Assembly (NCBI RefSeq): GCF_030817215.1
Contig: NZ_JAUSZA010000001.1
Span: 5,616,501-5,680,500, forward strand
Direction: 5' to 3'
DNA from: Paenibacillus sp. V4I3
GTDB lineage: Bacteria > Bacillota > Bacilli > Paenibacillales > NBRC-103111
DNA: 64,000 bases
The notes under the pieces were generated by a model, which did not search any database, had not been told where the DNA came from, and was given only the letters and a program-made list of their open reading frames with translations. Both the position numbers and the translations under genes were made by a program. Numbering within the stretch: the stretch's first letter is position 1; each line of letters starts with the position of its first letter. Below are positions 46,266 to 54,678 of the stretch, in pieces.

Positions 46266-46673
46266 TTATGTCGATATTGCACTCTGTGTGATTTGTGATA
46301 ACCGCTTGCGAATTTCTTCGGTCCATGGTTCATCACCCAGCGATTGTGCTAGCAATAAGATGTCCAAAAGTTCATTGATTCGTTCTTCAACGATCTTTTC
46401 CATGGAATCATTCATATGCTCTTTTTCTGTCACCTTCAGCAGCAGAAAAGCAACTTCCGAAAGCTCATGAAAAAAGAGTTGCTGCTTCTCAGGCTTACTC
46501 CCCAGCCTACCGATTAAACCGGTAAGTTCGGGTTTAACATGAGGAACAACTTCACTGCGACCACACGCTTCACATGAGTAAATAGGTACATTCTCAATGT
46601 CGACTTTGTTTTGATAAATAACCGTACGCAGACGAAGGTTCATCGTGCGTCCGCACTTACAATACTTTTGCAT
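46266..46673 (-). CDS. Hypothetical protein with N-terminal zinc ribbon
   Basis: 135 residues, not recognised. The N-terminus has a four-Cys arrangement CKCGR ... CEACGRSEVVP (Cys 5, 7, 34, 37), suggesting a zinc ribbon similar to YgiT-type antitoxin N-termini; no helix-turn-helix follows. The rest is a long helical region (about 60-135, HELSEVAFLLLKVTEKEHMND). ATG 46673 follows GAAGGAGTG, which supports a real gene. No partner toxin is adjacent. Alternative: a small Zn-binding adaptor. Confidence 0.6.
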   Translation of the reverse strand: MQKYCKCGRTMNLRLRTVIYQNKVDIENVPIYSCEACGRSEVVPHVKPELTGLIGRLGSKPEKQQLFFHELSEVAFLLLKVTEKEHMNDSMEKIVEERINELLDILLLAQSLGDEPWTEEIRKRLSQITQSAIST

Positions 46674-46797
46674 TCTAACACTCCTTCACTGGCGGGCGGC
46701 ATGTACATGAATTGCTTGTACTATGATATTCTACGATTTTAATCGATTTCCTGCCGAATGAAGAGTAGTAGTTTTTGCCACCTATGGTAGTTGAATG

Positions 46798-47340
46798 TTA
46801 CTTTTCCTGTTGTTTATTAAATTGAATAAGCTCATCCACAAATCGCTTGGAAAATGCGGGAAGATCTGGTGGGCGACGCCCAGAAATAATGTTGCGATCG
46901 ACAACCACTTCTTCGTCCAACCAAGTTGCTCCCGCATTTTCGAGATCATCTCGAATGCCTGGCGTAGACGTCATCGTGTACCCCTTTACGATTTTCGCCG
47001 AAATCAGCACCCAACCTGCATGACAGATTTGAGCAATAGGTTTAACTGCCGCGTGAAACTCCTGTGTAAGACGAATCACGTCCGGATAACGACGCAGCTT
47101 ATCAGGCGCCCATCCTCCCGGAACATAAAGGCCGATGTAATCGGAAGACTTTACTTCATCGAAGGCATAATCTGTCGTAATAGGTACACCATATTTACCG
47201 TGATACACGGTTTTTGCCTTAGGACCAACAATATCCACAACGACCCCGGATTCACGCAAACGTAAAACGGGATACCACATTTCTAAGTCTTCAAATTCTT
47301 CATCAACAAAAGCTAATACTTTCGTTCCTGTCAATTCCAT
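46798..47340 (-). CDS. DJ-1/PfpI family protein (peptidase C56-like)
   Basis: 180-residue class I glutamine amidotransferase-like fold, typically a stress-related deglycase or chaperone. The nucleophile elbow AQICHAGWVLIS carries Cys at about 104, and the Glu-rich N-terminal segment DEEFEDLEMWYPVL supplies the conserved Glu. The closest types are PfpI/YraA/YfkM general stress proteins. ATG 47340 follows GGAGG; only 1 bp separates it from the ptsI stop, so it sits at the end of the EII-ptsI operon, which is unusual for a stress gene. Confidence 0.88.
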   Translation of the reverse strand: MELTGTKVLAFVDEEFEDLEMWYPVLRLRESGVVVDIVGPKAKTVYHGKYGVPITTDYAFDEVKSSDYIGLYVPGGWAPDKLRRYPDVIRLTQEFHAAVKPIAQICHAGWVLISAKIVKGYTMTSTPGIRDDLENAGATWLDEEVVVDRNIISGRRPPDLPAFSKRFVDELIQFNKQQEK

Positions 47341-47341
47341 G

Positions 47342-49081
47342 CTAATTTCCTCCTACTATGGATTCTGTTTGTTCGGTTTGAGCAAGCAATTCTATGATTT
47401 CATCACTTGTTTTGCAAACTAGAATTTCATTGACTAACTGTTTGCACTTTTTAGCGTCACTGCTTAATAAACGGTGTTTTACTTGTAACAGTGTCTGCAC
47501 GGAAATACTTAGTTCTTCTATTCCCAATCCCAGCCATATCGGAAGCGCTCGGATGTCACCCGCCATTTCACCACAAACGCCTACGGGAATTCCTACACTT
47601 TTGGCCGAATCGATCACATGTTTGAGAAGCCTAATAACTGCCGGATGATAAGGATTATATAAATGCGCAATGTTTTCATTCATCCTGTCCACGGCTAATA
47701 CATATTGAACAAGATCGTTCGTTCCAATGCTCATAAAATTCACTTCACTTGCAAGGACATCCGCGATGAGAGCTGCAGCGGGCACTTCAATCGTTAATCC
47801 AACTTCGATATTTGCATTATATAGCAACCCTTGTGCATGCAATTCCGCCTTGGCCTTCTCGAGAAGAGCTTTAGCCTGACGCACCTCATCCAAGGAAGTT
47901 ACCATAGGATACATAATTTTCACGTTGCCGTAATGGCTGGCCCTTAGAATCGCTCTAAGCTGTGTCATAAATAGATCTTTACGATCCAGCGAGATACGAA
48001 TCGCCCGATACCCCAGAAATGGATTATCTTCTTTTGCAAGCGGCAAATAATCGAGCTTTTTATCTCCGCCAATATCAAGCGTTCGGATTACAATGGGGCG
48101 ACCTTTAAGCTGTCTCGCTGCTTGACGATAAACTTCATACTGCTCCTCTTCGCTGGGCAGCGAATCGCGGTCCATGTAAAGATATTCCGTCCGGAACAAA
48201 CCTACCCCAGAAGCGCCATTGCGTAAAACCTGATCGATCTCCAGCACGGAATTGATATTGGCATGTAAATTCACATAACTCTTATCCAACGTTACTGGAG
48301 CAACGTCAGCTATCTCTTGCAAGCTTTCTTTGAACTCAAGCCAATTCTTTTTGCGTGCTTGATACCGCTCAATCGTTACTTTATCAGGATTGATGTATAA
48401 GGTACCCTCTTGTCCATCGATGATCAGGAAATCGCCATTTTGAATGGGCCGTAGAAGCTTCCCTTCCAAACCCAGCACATACGGTACGGACATTGCTCTT
48501 GCCATAATGGATACGTGCGAATGTGTGCCACCGAGAATCGTTAACAGACCAAGCACATTAGCTGGATCCAAATGAGCCAATTGAGATGGTGTTAGCTCCT
48601 TGGCGACCAATATGTAAGGATGGTCGATCGGTGGTACCGTTGAGCTTGTATCGCCAAGCAAGTGTTTCAGAAGCCGGTTTCCGACATCTTTAATATCAAG
48701 CGCTCGTTCCTTCATATATTCGTCGTCAATGAGATTGAACATATCGACAAATTTATCGATAACTTCTTTTACGGCGACTTCCGCCGCCTTGTACTGCAGC
48801 TCAATAATCCCTTGAATCTCGTTCATAAAAATGGGATCTTCCAAAATCGCCAAATGTGCATCAAAAATATAGGCTTGATCTTGTCCTACAACATCCTTAA
48901 TCTCTTGCTTAATGATCTCTAGCTCATCTTTGGAAGATCGAATACCATCATACAAACGTTCAAACTCATAGGACAAATCAGTGACATCAATCATTTTCTC
49001 AGGAAAATCCCACTCCCAAGTAGGTATGACAAAAGCCTGACCCATCGCGATCCCTGAAGACGCTCCTATTCCTCTGATCAT
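47342..49081 (-). CDS. ptsI: PTS enzyme I (phosphoenolpyruvate-protein phosphotransferase)
   Basis: Takes phosphate from PEP and passes it to HPr for all PTS sugars; cytoplasmic. 579 residues: the phospho-His motif GGTHSHVSIMARA with His189, the PEP-binding GVGLFRTEYLYMDRD, the barrel's GGDKKLDYL, and the C-terminal catalytic loop VGVCGEMAGD. It overlaps the upstream EII gene by 4 bp (ATGA). The enzyme motif reads HSH in place of the common TSH. ptsH, present in the Bacillus ptsGHI cluster, is missing here; a true HPr must be encoded elsewhere. Confidence 0.95.
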   Translation of the reverse strand: MIRGIGASSGIAMGQAFVIPTWEWDFPEKMIDVTDLSYEFERLYDGIRSSKDELEIIKQEIKDVVGQDQAYIFDAHLAILEDPIFMNEIQGIIELQYKAAEVAVKEVIDKFVDMFNLIDDEYMKERALDIKDVGNRLLKHLLGDTSSTVPPIDHPYILVAKELTPSQLAHLDPANVLGLLTILGGTHSHVSIMARAMSVPYVLGLEGKLLRPIQNGDFLIIDGQEGTLYINPDKVTIERYQARKKNWLEFKESLQEIADVAPVTLDKSYVNLHANINSVLEIDQVLRNGASGVGLFRTEYLYMDRDSLPSEEEQYEVYRQAARQLKGRPIVIRTLDIGGDKKLDYLPLAKEDNPFLGYRAIRISLDRKDLFMTQLRAILRASHYGNVKIMYPMVTSLDEVRQAKALLEKAKAELHAQGLLYNANIEVGLTIEVPAAALIADVLASEVNFMSIGTNDLVQYVLAVDRMNENIAHLYNPYHPAVIRLLKHVIDSAKSVGIPVGVCGEMAGDIRALPIWLGLGIEELSISVQTLLQVKHRLLSSDAKKCKQLVNEILVCKTSDEIIELLAQTEQTESIVGGN

Positions 49082-50967
49082 CCCTTCGTCCCCCCCGTTT
49101 GTTTAGTAGGCTTTAGGACAACAGACATCACAGAACCTTGGCCTTTTTTGACAGCTTTAAATGGAGCAAAGCTCCAGGATTTAACAAGATCGGGATTCGT
49201 AATAATCATCGGTGTCGCCATCGATGAAGCGAATTTTTTAACTTTATTATAGTTAAACTTAACAAGTAGTTGCCCCGGTTCCACGTGATCGCCTTCTTTT
49301 ACTACCGCATTAAAACATTTACCTGGCAAGCTAGACGTATCGATGCCAATGTGCAGCAGGACCTCCAAACCTTCCTCGGTCAAGATGCCCAGGGCATGCA
49401 TAGTCGGATAAATGTGCATAATGGTCCCGGCAACAGGAGAAACCAGTTCTCCTTTCTCGGGAATAAAAGCAACGCCGTTTCCTACCAAACGCGAAGCAAA
49501 GATACGATCAGGCACTTCTTCAATCGGGATCATGCGTCCTTGCATTGGCGAAGTAAATAAAACCACATGAATATCCTTGCGCAATACTTTCATAATCTCT
49601 TCACGAATTAGCTCTGAGAATGTTCCGAACACGACCTGAACATTGCCTCCTCCAAGACGGATGACGCCTGCTGCTCCTAAGTGTCGTAATGCCGTGATGT
49701 CCATCAAACGATCATTGACAAGTGTAAGACGCAATCTGGTAATGCAGGCTTCAATCTTCTTAATATTGTCTTTCCCACCGAGTGCTTGCAAAATAAGTGG
49801 AGATCGATATGGGATATCGCCTGCCCACTCTTCGAGAGAAGATCCTTCTTCTCTACCAGGTGTAGGAATCTGGAACCGCCGTATAGCCCAGCGGAACAAG
49901 AAATAGTAGAGAAGCCCATAAACGATACCGATCGGTATGAGCAATAAACCGTTATGCGATAGGTGCAAATTAATGACATAGTCGATGGCCCCGGCTGAAT
50001 AAGAAAAACCATGATGAATATTTAATTCATAAGCCAACCACATGGCCGCTCCAGACAAAATCGCATGAATAACAAATAAATACGGAGCTACGAAGAGAAA
50101 GGCAAATTCAATAGGCTCAGTGACGCCGGTTAAAAAAGAAGCTAGCGCTGCCGTCAAGAATGTCGCCTTAATCTTCGGCTTCAAATCTTCCCGCGCTTCC
50201 CCAATAATCGCAAAAGCGATTGCTGGAAGGGCAAACATCATAATGGGATATAATCCGGCCATATACATACCCGCTGTCGGATCCCCGGCAAAATACCTAG
50301 GTAAGTCCCCATAAGCCATATGCCCCGTTGGGGTCTGATAAGCACCTACTTGAAACCAGAAAAAGTTATTCAAAATATGATGCAAACCCGACGGTACGAG
50401 AAGACGATGCGCGATACCATAAACAAAGGCACCTACACCGCCTAATCCAAGCAGCCAGTTGGAGAGCTTGCCCATCCCCATTTCTAAATAGGGGCCAATA
50501 GTGATCATAATATAAGACACTACAAGCGTGCACAGCCCCATAATAAGCGGAACTATGCGGGGGCCACCGAAAAATTGTATGTATTCCGGGAGCTTAATCT
50601 CTTTACAGCGATGATAAATAATAGCTGCCAGTAATCCAATTAATATCCCACCTGGTACACCCAATTGAAATTGAGTCCCCAGCTCATGTTCAATAAGTCT
50701 TGTGAACATAAAATAGCCCAGCATGGCTGATAAACCAGCAATCCCAGCACTTTCTGTAAGGCCTAGCGCCACACCAACAGCGAATATGATTGGTATATAA
50801 TCGAAGACCGTATTCCCAGCCAACAGCAGCATATCCCCTAAGCTAGATGCGTGAATGACATCCCAAGGTAGATCCCCTAGACGAAGCAACACAGCAGCAA
50901 TAGGAAGCGCAATGGTAGGCAGCATTAATGAGCGGCCAAGCTGTTGTAAGTTCCCCATCCAGTTCAA
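49078..50967 (-). CDS. PTS EIICBA permease, N-acetylglucosamine/glucose type
   Basis: Sugar-transporting and phosphorylating enzyme II with all three domains: IIC membrane domain (about 1-365), IIB with phospho-Cys408 (IKKIEACITRLRLTL), and IIA with His524 (PTMHALG) and phospho-His539 (EVLLHIGIDT). In IIC, HILNNFFWFQVG and HHGFSYSAGAIDYVINL resemble GlcNAc permeases (NagE/NagP) more than PtsG, so N-acetylglucosamine is the likelier substrate. The start is TTG 50967 (MNWMGNLQQL), 10 bp after AGGAGG, just beyond a hairpin element. ptsI and a DJ-1 gene follow. Confidence 0.88.
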   Translation of the reverse strand: MNWMGNLQQLGRSLMLPTIALPIAAVLLRLGDLPWDVIHASSLGDMLLLAGNTVFDYIPIIFAVGVALGLTESAGIAGLSAMLGYFMFTRLIEHELGTQFQLGVPGGILIGLLAAIIYHRCKEIKLPEYIQFFGGPRIVPLIMGLCTLVVSYIMITIGPYLEMGMGKLSNWLLGLGGVGAFVYGIAHRLLVPSGLHHILNNFFWFQVGAYQTPTGHMAYGDLPRYFAGDPTAGMYMAGLYPIMMFALPAIAFAIIGEAREDLKPKIKATFLTAALASFLTGVTEPIEFAFLFVAPYLFVIHAILSGAAMWLAYELNIHHGFSYSAGAIDYVINLHLSHNGLLLIPIGIVYGLLYYFLFRWAIRRFQIPTPGREEGSSLEEWAGDIPYRSPLILQALGGKDNIKKIEACITRLRLTLVNDRLMDITALRHLGAAGVIRLGGGNVQVVFGTFSELIREEIMKVLRKDIHVVLFTSPMQGRMIPIEEVPDRIFASRLVGNGVAFIPEKGELVSPVAGTIMHIYPTMHALGILTEEGLEVLLHIGIDTSSLPGKCFNAVVKEGDHVEPGQLLVKFNYNKVKKFASSMATPMIITNPDLVKSWSFAPFKAVKKGQGSVMSVVLKPTKQTGGTKG

Positions 50968-50977
50968 ACGTATGCTA

Positions 50978-51070
50978 CCTCCTAAGAGTTTTGCTTTAGC
51001 AAAACTGACATCGTAAGCATAAGCTCAGCGTATTCGAAGAAAACTGCCTCGTAAGCATAAGCCCACTCTT
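50978..51070 (-). repeat. Tandem hairpin element upstream of PTS EII gene (copy B)
   Basis: On the minus strand, two units each begin CTTATGCTTACGA and lead into AGTTTT. The second has a perfect 9-bp stem, AGTTTTGCT/AGCAAAACT (50987-51006), with the same AA loop as copy A; against AGTTTTCCT/AGGAAAACT of copy A, both sides of one pair are changed (C-G to G-C). The first unit has lost the stem. CTTAGGAGG, the EII ribosome site, follows directly. Confidence 0.8.
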
Positions 51071-51104
51071 ATCAAATCGTAAAGCTTGTTAGCCTGTTTG
51101 TCAA

Positions 51105-51138
51105 AACAAAATAAGCAGGTCGGTATTCGACCTGCTCG
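51105..51138 (-). terminator. Terminator of the Q/N-rich protein gene
   Basis: AGCAGGTC pairs with GACCTGCT around 7 bases, followed by TATTTTG on the minus strand. It starts 27 bp after the stop. Confidence 0.8.
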
Positions 51139-51164
51139 TAAACTCATTCAAAACGGTTCCCCGA

Positions 51165-51869
51165 TTAAAACGAGGAATTGGATCCGAATTGTTGCCCCAT
51201 GCCTGGATTATTAAATCCGGGATTAAAGGATTGAAGCGATTGTTGTGGATTGTTTTGTTGCATGCTTTGTTGCGATCCATAGCTACTCTGGAAGGATTGT
51301 TGAGAAGGTGTCGAGGATTCACCACGCAAATACGCATCATGCCCTGGTTGATTCCCACGATAGTTCGCCGTATGGAAAGCGTTTGGTGAAACGTAAGCTT
51401 GTCCATATGGTTGTTGATTCGACTGTGCAGAACTAACGAACTGACTAGAAACAAATGGTTGTTGAGCAGATGCATAACCAAATTGTTGGGATTGATTAGA
51501 AGCATATTGGTTGTTCACTGGGATATAAGAAGAATATCCGCTTTGGAAGCCTGATTGTTGTTGTTGAGCTGGCATCGAAGAATCGCTACGTTTGTAAGCA
51601 TCATGGCCTGGTTGATTTCCACGATAATTCGCAGTGTGAAAAGACTCTTGAGAAGTTGCTTGAGCTACTTGAGAATTCCCTTGGTTGAATCCTTGGTTGA
51701 ATCCTTGGTTAGCTTGCCCAGCGTTAGATTGATTATAGAAAGATTGTACAGCCCCAATAGGTTGGTACTGTTTTTGGAAACCCTGGTATTGCGCATTATT
51801 CCCCTGAAAACCTTGTGAAGATTGATAACCTTGGGAAGCATTCCCAAAGCTGTTGTTATTGTTGTACAT
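51165..51869 (-). CDS. Low-complexity Q/N/S/G-rich protein with an 18-residue repeat
   Basis: 234 residues, not assigned to a family. Gln, Asn, Ser, Gly, Phe and Tyr dominate; charged residues are rare, so it resembles prion-like or structural matrix proteins. An 18-residue motif, FHTANYRGNQPGHDAYxR, occurs twice (77-94 and 165-182), embedded in degenerate repeats such as NQGFNQGFNQG. No signal peptide or membrane segment is seen. ATG 51869 has GAGGAGG 8 bp upstream, and a terminator follows. A spore-coat, exosporium or aggregate-forming role is an inference from composition. Confidence 0.75.
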   Translation of the reverse strand: MYNNNNSFGNASQGYQSSQGFQGNNAQYQGFQKQYQPIGAVQSFYNQSNAGQANQGFNQGFNQGNSQVAQATSQESFHTANYRGNQPGHDAYKRSDSSMPAQQQQSGFQSGYSSYIPVNNQYASNQSQQFGYASAQQPFVSSQFVSSAQSNQQPYGQAYVSPNAFHTANYRGNQPGHDAYLRGESSTPSQQSFQSSYGSQQSMQQNNPQQSLQSFNPGFNNPGMGQQFGSNSSF

Positions 51870-51995
51870 TTGTAAATCCTCCTCGGACTCTCATATTTTT
51901 GGGCACCTTTTTTGGGGCCTTTTTTATTCTCTCCGCTTGTTGATTTTTTATTTATGGAAGCCATTGGGATGTTCTTTAGAAAATGACAACATACA

Positions 51996-52044
51996 GAAAA
52001 CCGCTTCCCCCTTACCTATTTTGGTAAGAGAAAAGCGGTTTTTA
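51996..52044 (-). terminator. Terminator of the CoA-binding protein gene
   Basis: AAAACCGCTT pairs with AAGCGGTTTT, with an inner TTACC/GGTAA stem. It lies 24 bp after the stop. Confidence 0.85.
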
Positions 52045-52067
52045 GTTTTGTCCAAAGTGCAATGATT

Positions 52068-52493
52068 TTAGTTATTTCGAGGATTTAGAATCGCATCTTC
52101 CACTTTAATACAGCGGTCCATAATGACTTCTAACCCGGCTTCTCTAGCAATACGTCCGGCTTCTTCATTCACAATATCGAGCTGGAGCCAGAAAACCTTC
52201 GCTTTAATTTTAACGGCTTCTTCAGCGACAGGAACCACTTGGTCAGCACGGCGAAACACATTGACGATATCCACGGGTTCAGGAATATCAGATAAAGAGG
52301 CGTAGCACTTCTCGCCAAGTATTTCGGTGGCGTTCGGATTGACAGGAATGATCCGGTATCCCCTGCTTTGCATAGCCGCGGAAACCATATACGATGTTCG
52401 ATCTGGTTTATCAGATAAACCCACTACGGCAATATTACCCGCACTCGCTAGGATCTCCTTAATGTGCTCTCTTGACGGATTTTCAAAAGTCAT
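52068..52493 (-). CDS. CoA-binding domain protein (YccU type)
   Basis: 141-residue Rossmann-fold CoA-binding protein, as in succinyl-CoA ligase alpha subunits but stand-alone. Seen: NIAVVGLSDKPDRTSYMVSA, GYRIIPVNPNA, ASLSDIPEPVDIVNVFRRAD and VFWLQLDIVNEEAG. The physiological role is unknown in all relatives. ATG 52493 (MTFENPSREH) follows AGGAGGG by 6 bp; an earlier in-frame ATG (52550) lies inside the upstream peptidase gene and is rejected. It is probably cotranscribed with that gene, 11 bp away. Confidence 0.85.
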   Translation of the reverse strand: MTFENPSREHIKEILASAGNIAVVGLSDKPDRTSYMVSAAMQSRGYRIIPVNPNATEILGEKCYASLSDIPEPVDIVNVFRRADQVVPVAEEAVKIKAKVFWLQLDIVNEEAGRIAREAGLEVIMDRCIKVEDAILNPRNN

Positions 52494-52504
52494 GCGTTTC
52501 CCTC

Positions 52505-53323
52505 CTATTTTTTCAAGTATGTGAGACCTTGTTTCCCCATTGCGGTCCAACTGTCGATAAACTGATTTTTGTTTACCTGCACTTGCTTTTTTCCGCTTAA
52601 TGGATCATTCAAGTATACATTATTCTCATCATATCCTACCAATAATACAGCATGTTCAGCATATGTCGTCTGGATAGGTCCCTTAGGTGTGTCCCAAGTT
52701 ACCCATTTGTAAGGTAAATTGAAATCAATCGTTGTCCAAATAATAACAGGAATATCATTCGCAATCTGCTGCTCGTACATCTCGAAGGACTCGCCTGTAA
52801 TGTCAATGGCTTGAGGTATATACGATTTCAGCAGTGGAAATAGTCCGGAATGATAGATGCCAAAACCTCTCTGTTTCCGAGTGACATCGCCTACGAAACC
52901 TGTATTAGGATTTCCCCAATAAGCAATTGAACCGTCCGCATTTAATGTGGCTGGTGTATCATCCTTAGGCATTTCTGCAGCAAGTTCCATTTTTGTTTTT
53001 GTAATACCATGATACTGCAGCAGCATCGTTAAACTTGTTATTTCACAGCCTGCTGGCAGTTCTGGTAGTTGTGCAAAGACAGGCGCATCAATCATTGCTG
53101 ATTTTTTTATCTGGATAGCTGGCGGCGGAGATGCAACCTCATTTACTTTCACGGATGCTGAAGGCTTGGCGGCAAGTATTGCAGGACTTGACGCAAATAA
53201 CGCTGGTTCTTTACCAGTCGCTTTGGCATACAGCAATACAGCAATTACACTGCTTGCAAACACAAGTCCAGCAACGAGGAAGAAACCGAACGTCACCTTT
53301 AAACCCTGCCAAATAATCGTCAT
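52505..53323 (-). CDS. Secreted or membrane-anchored C39-like cysteine peptidase family protein
   Basis: 272 residues: an N-terminal hydrophobic segment (about 9-33) acts as signal anchor, and a C39-like papain-fold domain follows from about 75. Catalytic residues are visible: Cys in LPAGCEITSL (about 93), His in TYAEHAVLLVGYD (about 228) and Asp in YLNDPLSG (about 241). ATG 53323 follows GGGTGAG. Stand-alone C39-like proteins of this type are common in Bacilli; substrates are unknown, and activity on peptidoglycan peptides or secreted proteins is possible. Confidence 0.85.
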   Translation of the reverse strand: MTIIWQGLKVTFGFFLVAGLVFASSVIAVLLYAKATGKEPALFASSPAILAAKPSASVKVNEVASPPPAIQIKKSAMIDAPVFAQLPELPAGCEITSLTMLLQYHGITKTKMELAAEMPKDDTPATLNADGSIAYWGNPNTGFVGDVTRKQRGFGIYHSGLFPLLKSYIPQAIDITGESFEMYEQQIANDIPVIIWTTIDFNLPYKWVTWDTPKGPIQTTYAEHAVLLVGYDENNVYLNDPLSGKKQVQVNKNQFIDSWTAMGKQGLTYLKK

Positions 53324-53353
53324 GCTGACTCACCCATTCGTTGTTTTGGGAAT

Positions 53354-54652
53354 CTATGTCTCACTCACAAGTTCAACCTGAGCACCAATGGAACGTAAAT
53401 GGTCAAAATACTGCGGGTAGGATTTGGCCACATGATGGGCATCATGAATAATCAAACCCTTCTCAGAACGAAGACCTACAACAGTTAAAGCCATAATGAC
53501 TCTGTGATCGAAATGGGCATTAATTTCGACCCCGCCTGTGACACCTTGTGGTTTACCATGCACAATAATTTCACTTTGGCGTTCTTCAACATCAGCACCG
53601 GCTTTACGCAGCTCGTTCAAATAATCGGTGATACGGTCGCACTCTTTATAACGTAAATTTTCGACATTGTAGAACCGAGAAGTACCTTCTGCAAATACAG
53701 CTGCTGCAACCATAGCAAGCACGGCATCTGTGAAGTGATCACCATCAAACTCGCCAGCAACCAGCTTCTGGTTGCCTTTCACATGCACAACACCATTGTC
53801 ATGAGTTAAATTGACACCCATTGCTCGCAGGACATCCACACAAGCCTTCTCACCCTGCTTGCTATTCTCTTCAAGACGAAGAACGCGTACATCTGAATTC
53901 GTCACTGCCGCAGCTGCTAGAATCGCAGCAGAGCCCGGATAATCGCCTTGAATGACATATTCTTTGGCTTGATAGGATTGTCTACCTGGAATGCGGTAGT
54001 GCATTAGGTCTTCGCTGGCGTGCACAATAATACCAGCTTGTTCTAACACTTCAAGTGTTTGACCTACAATGATTTTGGATTTCAAATCATGCAGCACTTC
54101 AATTTCGCTATCCTCTTCTAGCAAAGGTGTCATAAATAAGAGAGAGCTTAGGAACTGGGAACTGACATTACCGGAAACAGTGAGCTTACCACCGCGCGGT
54201 TGCCCCCCTTTAATAGTTATCGGCAGACGTCCGTTAGAATGTTGTACTTCCACACCCATTTGTTGCAAAGTAACAATGAGATCATCATGCGGGCGCTTGC
54301 CCAGAGATTCAGGATACGTGTTTACGAATGTCACATCTGGACAAAAAGCGGCTGTAGACATCAAAAAGCGAAGTACAGCACCGGCATTCCCTACATTAAG
54401 CTCAGAAACATGCTTGGGATTCTTACCAAAACCCGTAATAACGATTTTCTCATCATCTTCTTCAATAATAGCGCCCAAATCACGGACACAACGTCTCATG
54501 GCATCACTATCTTCACTATGAGCCGGATAATAGATGGTGCTCGTCCCGTCCGCAAGCGCACCAATTAGCAAATAGCGGGTAGTGTAGTTTTTGGATGAGA
54601 GAGCGTTTATTTCCCCTTGTAGATGGTCGGTTGGTTTCACGATGGCTTTCAT
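53354..54652 (-). CDS. aroA: 3-phosphoshikimate 1-carboxyvinyltransferase (EPSP synthase)
   Basis: Sixth step of the shikimate pathway, joining PEP to shikimate-3-phosphate. 432 residues with the typical segments MKAIVKPTDHLQGEINALSSK (phosphate-binding Lys/Ser), ELNVGNAGAVLRFLMS, SGNVSSQFLSSLL, LRYKECDRITDYLNELRKAGA and DHRVIMALTVVGL. The NAGAVLRF loop has Val-Leu where sensitive class I enzymes have Thr/Met, a pattern resembling class II (glyphosate-tolerant) enzymes; this is an inference. ATG 54652 follows AAGGAG; a longer in-frame start is upstream. aroK lies 1.2 kb away. Confidence 0.93.
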   Translation of the reverse strand: MKAIVKPTDHLQGEINALSSKNYTTRYLLIGALADGTSTIYYPAHSEDSDAMRRCVRDLGAIIEEDDEKIVITGFGKNPKHVSELNVGNAGAVLRFLMSTAAFCPDVTFVNTYPESLGKRPHDDLIVTLQQMGVEVQHSNGRLPITIKGGQPRGGKLTVSGNVSSQFLSSLLFMTPLLEEDSEIEVLHDLKSKIIVGQTLEVLEQAGIIVHASEDLMHYRIPGRQSYQAKEYVIQGDYPGSAAILAAAAVTNSDVRVLRLEENSKQGEKACVDVLRAMGVNLTHDNGVVHVKGNQKLVAGEFDGDHFTDAVLAMVAAAVFAEGTSRFYNVENLRYKECDRITDYLNELRKAGADVEERQSEIIVHGKPQGVTGGVEINAHFDHRVIMALTVVGLRSEKGLIIHDAHHVAKSYPQYFDHLRSIGAQVELVSET

Positions 54653-54678
54653 GTCGTTGATTTCTCCTTCGTATGTGC

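Noticed and set aside
51665-51964. 99-aa minus-strand ORF overlapping the Q/N-rich gene
   Set aside because: It has no Shine-Dalgarno and its sequence is the repeat gene read in another frame; the leader part is only Lys-rich from A-rich DNA.
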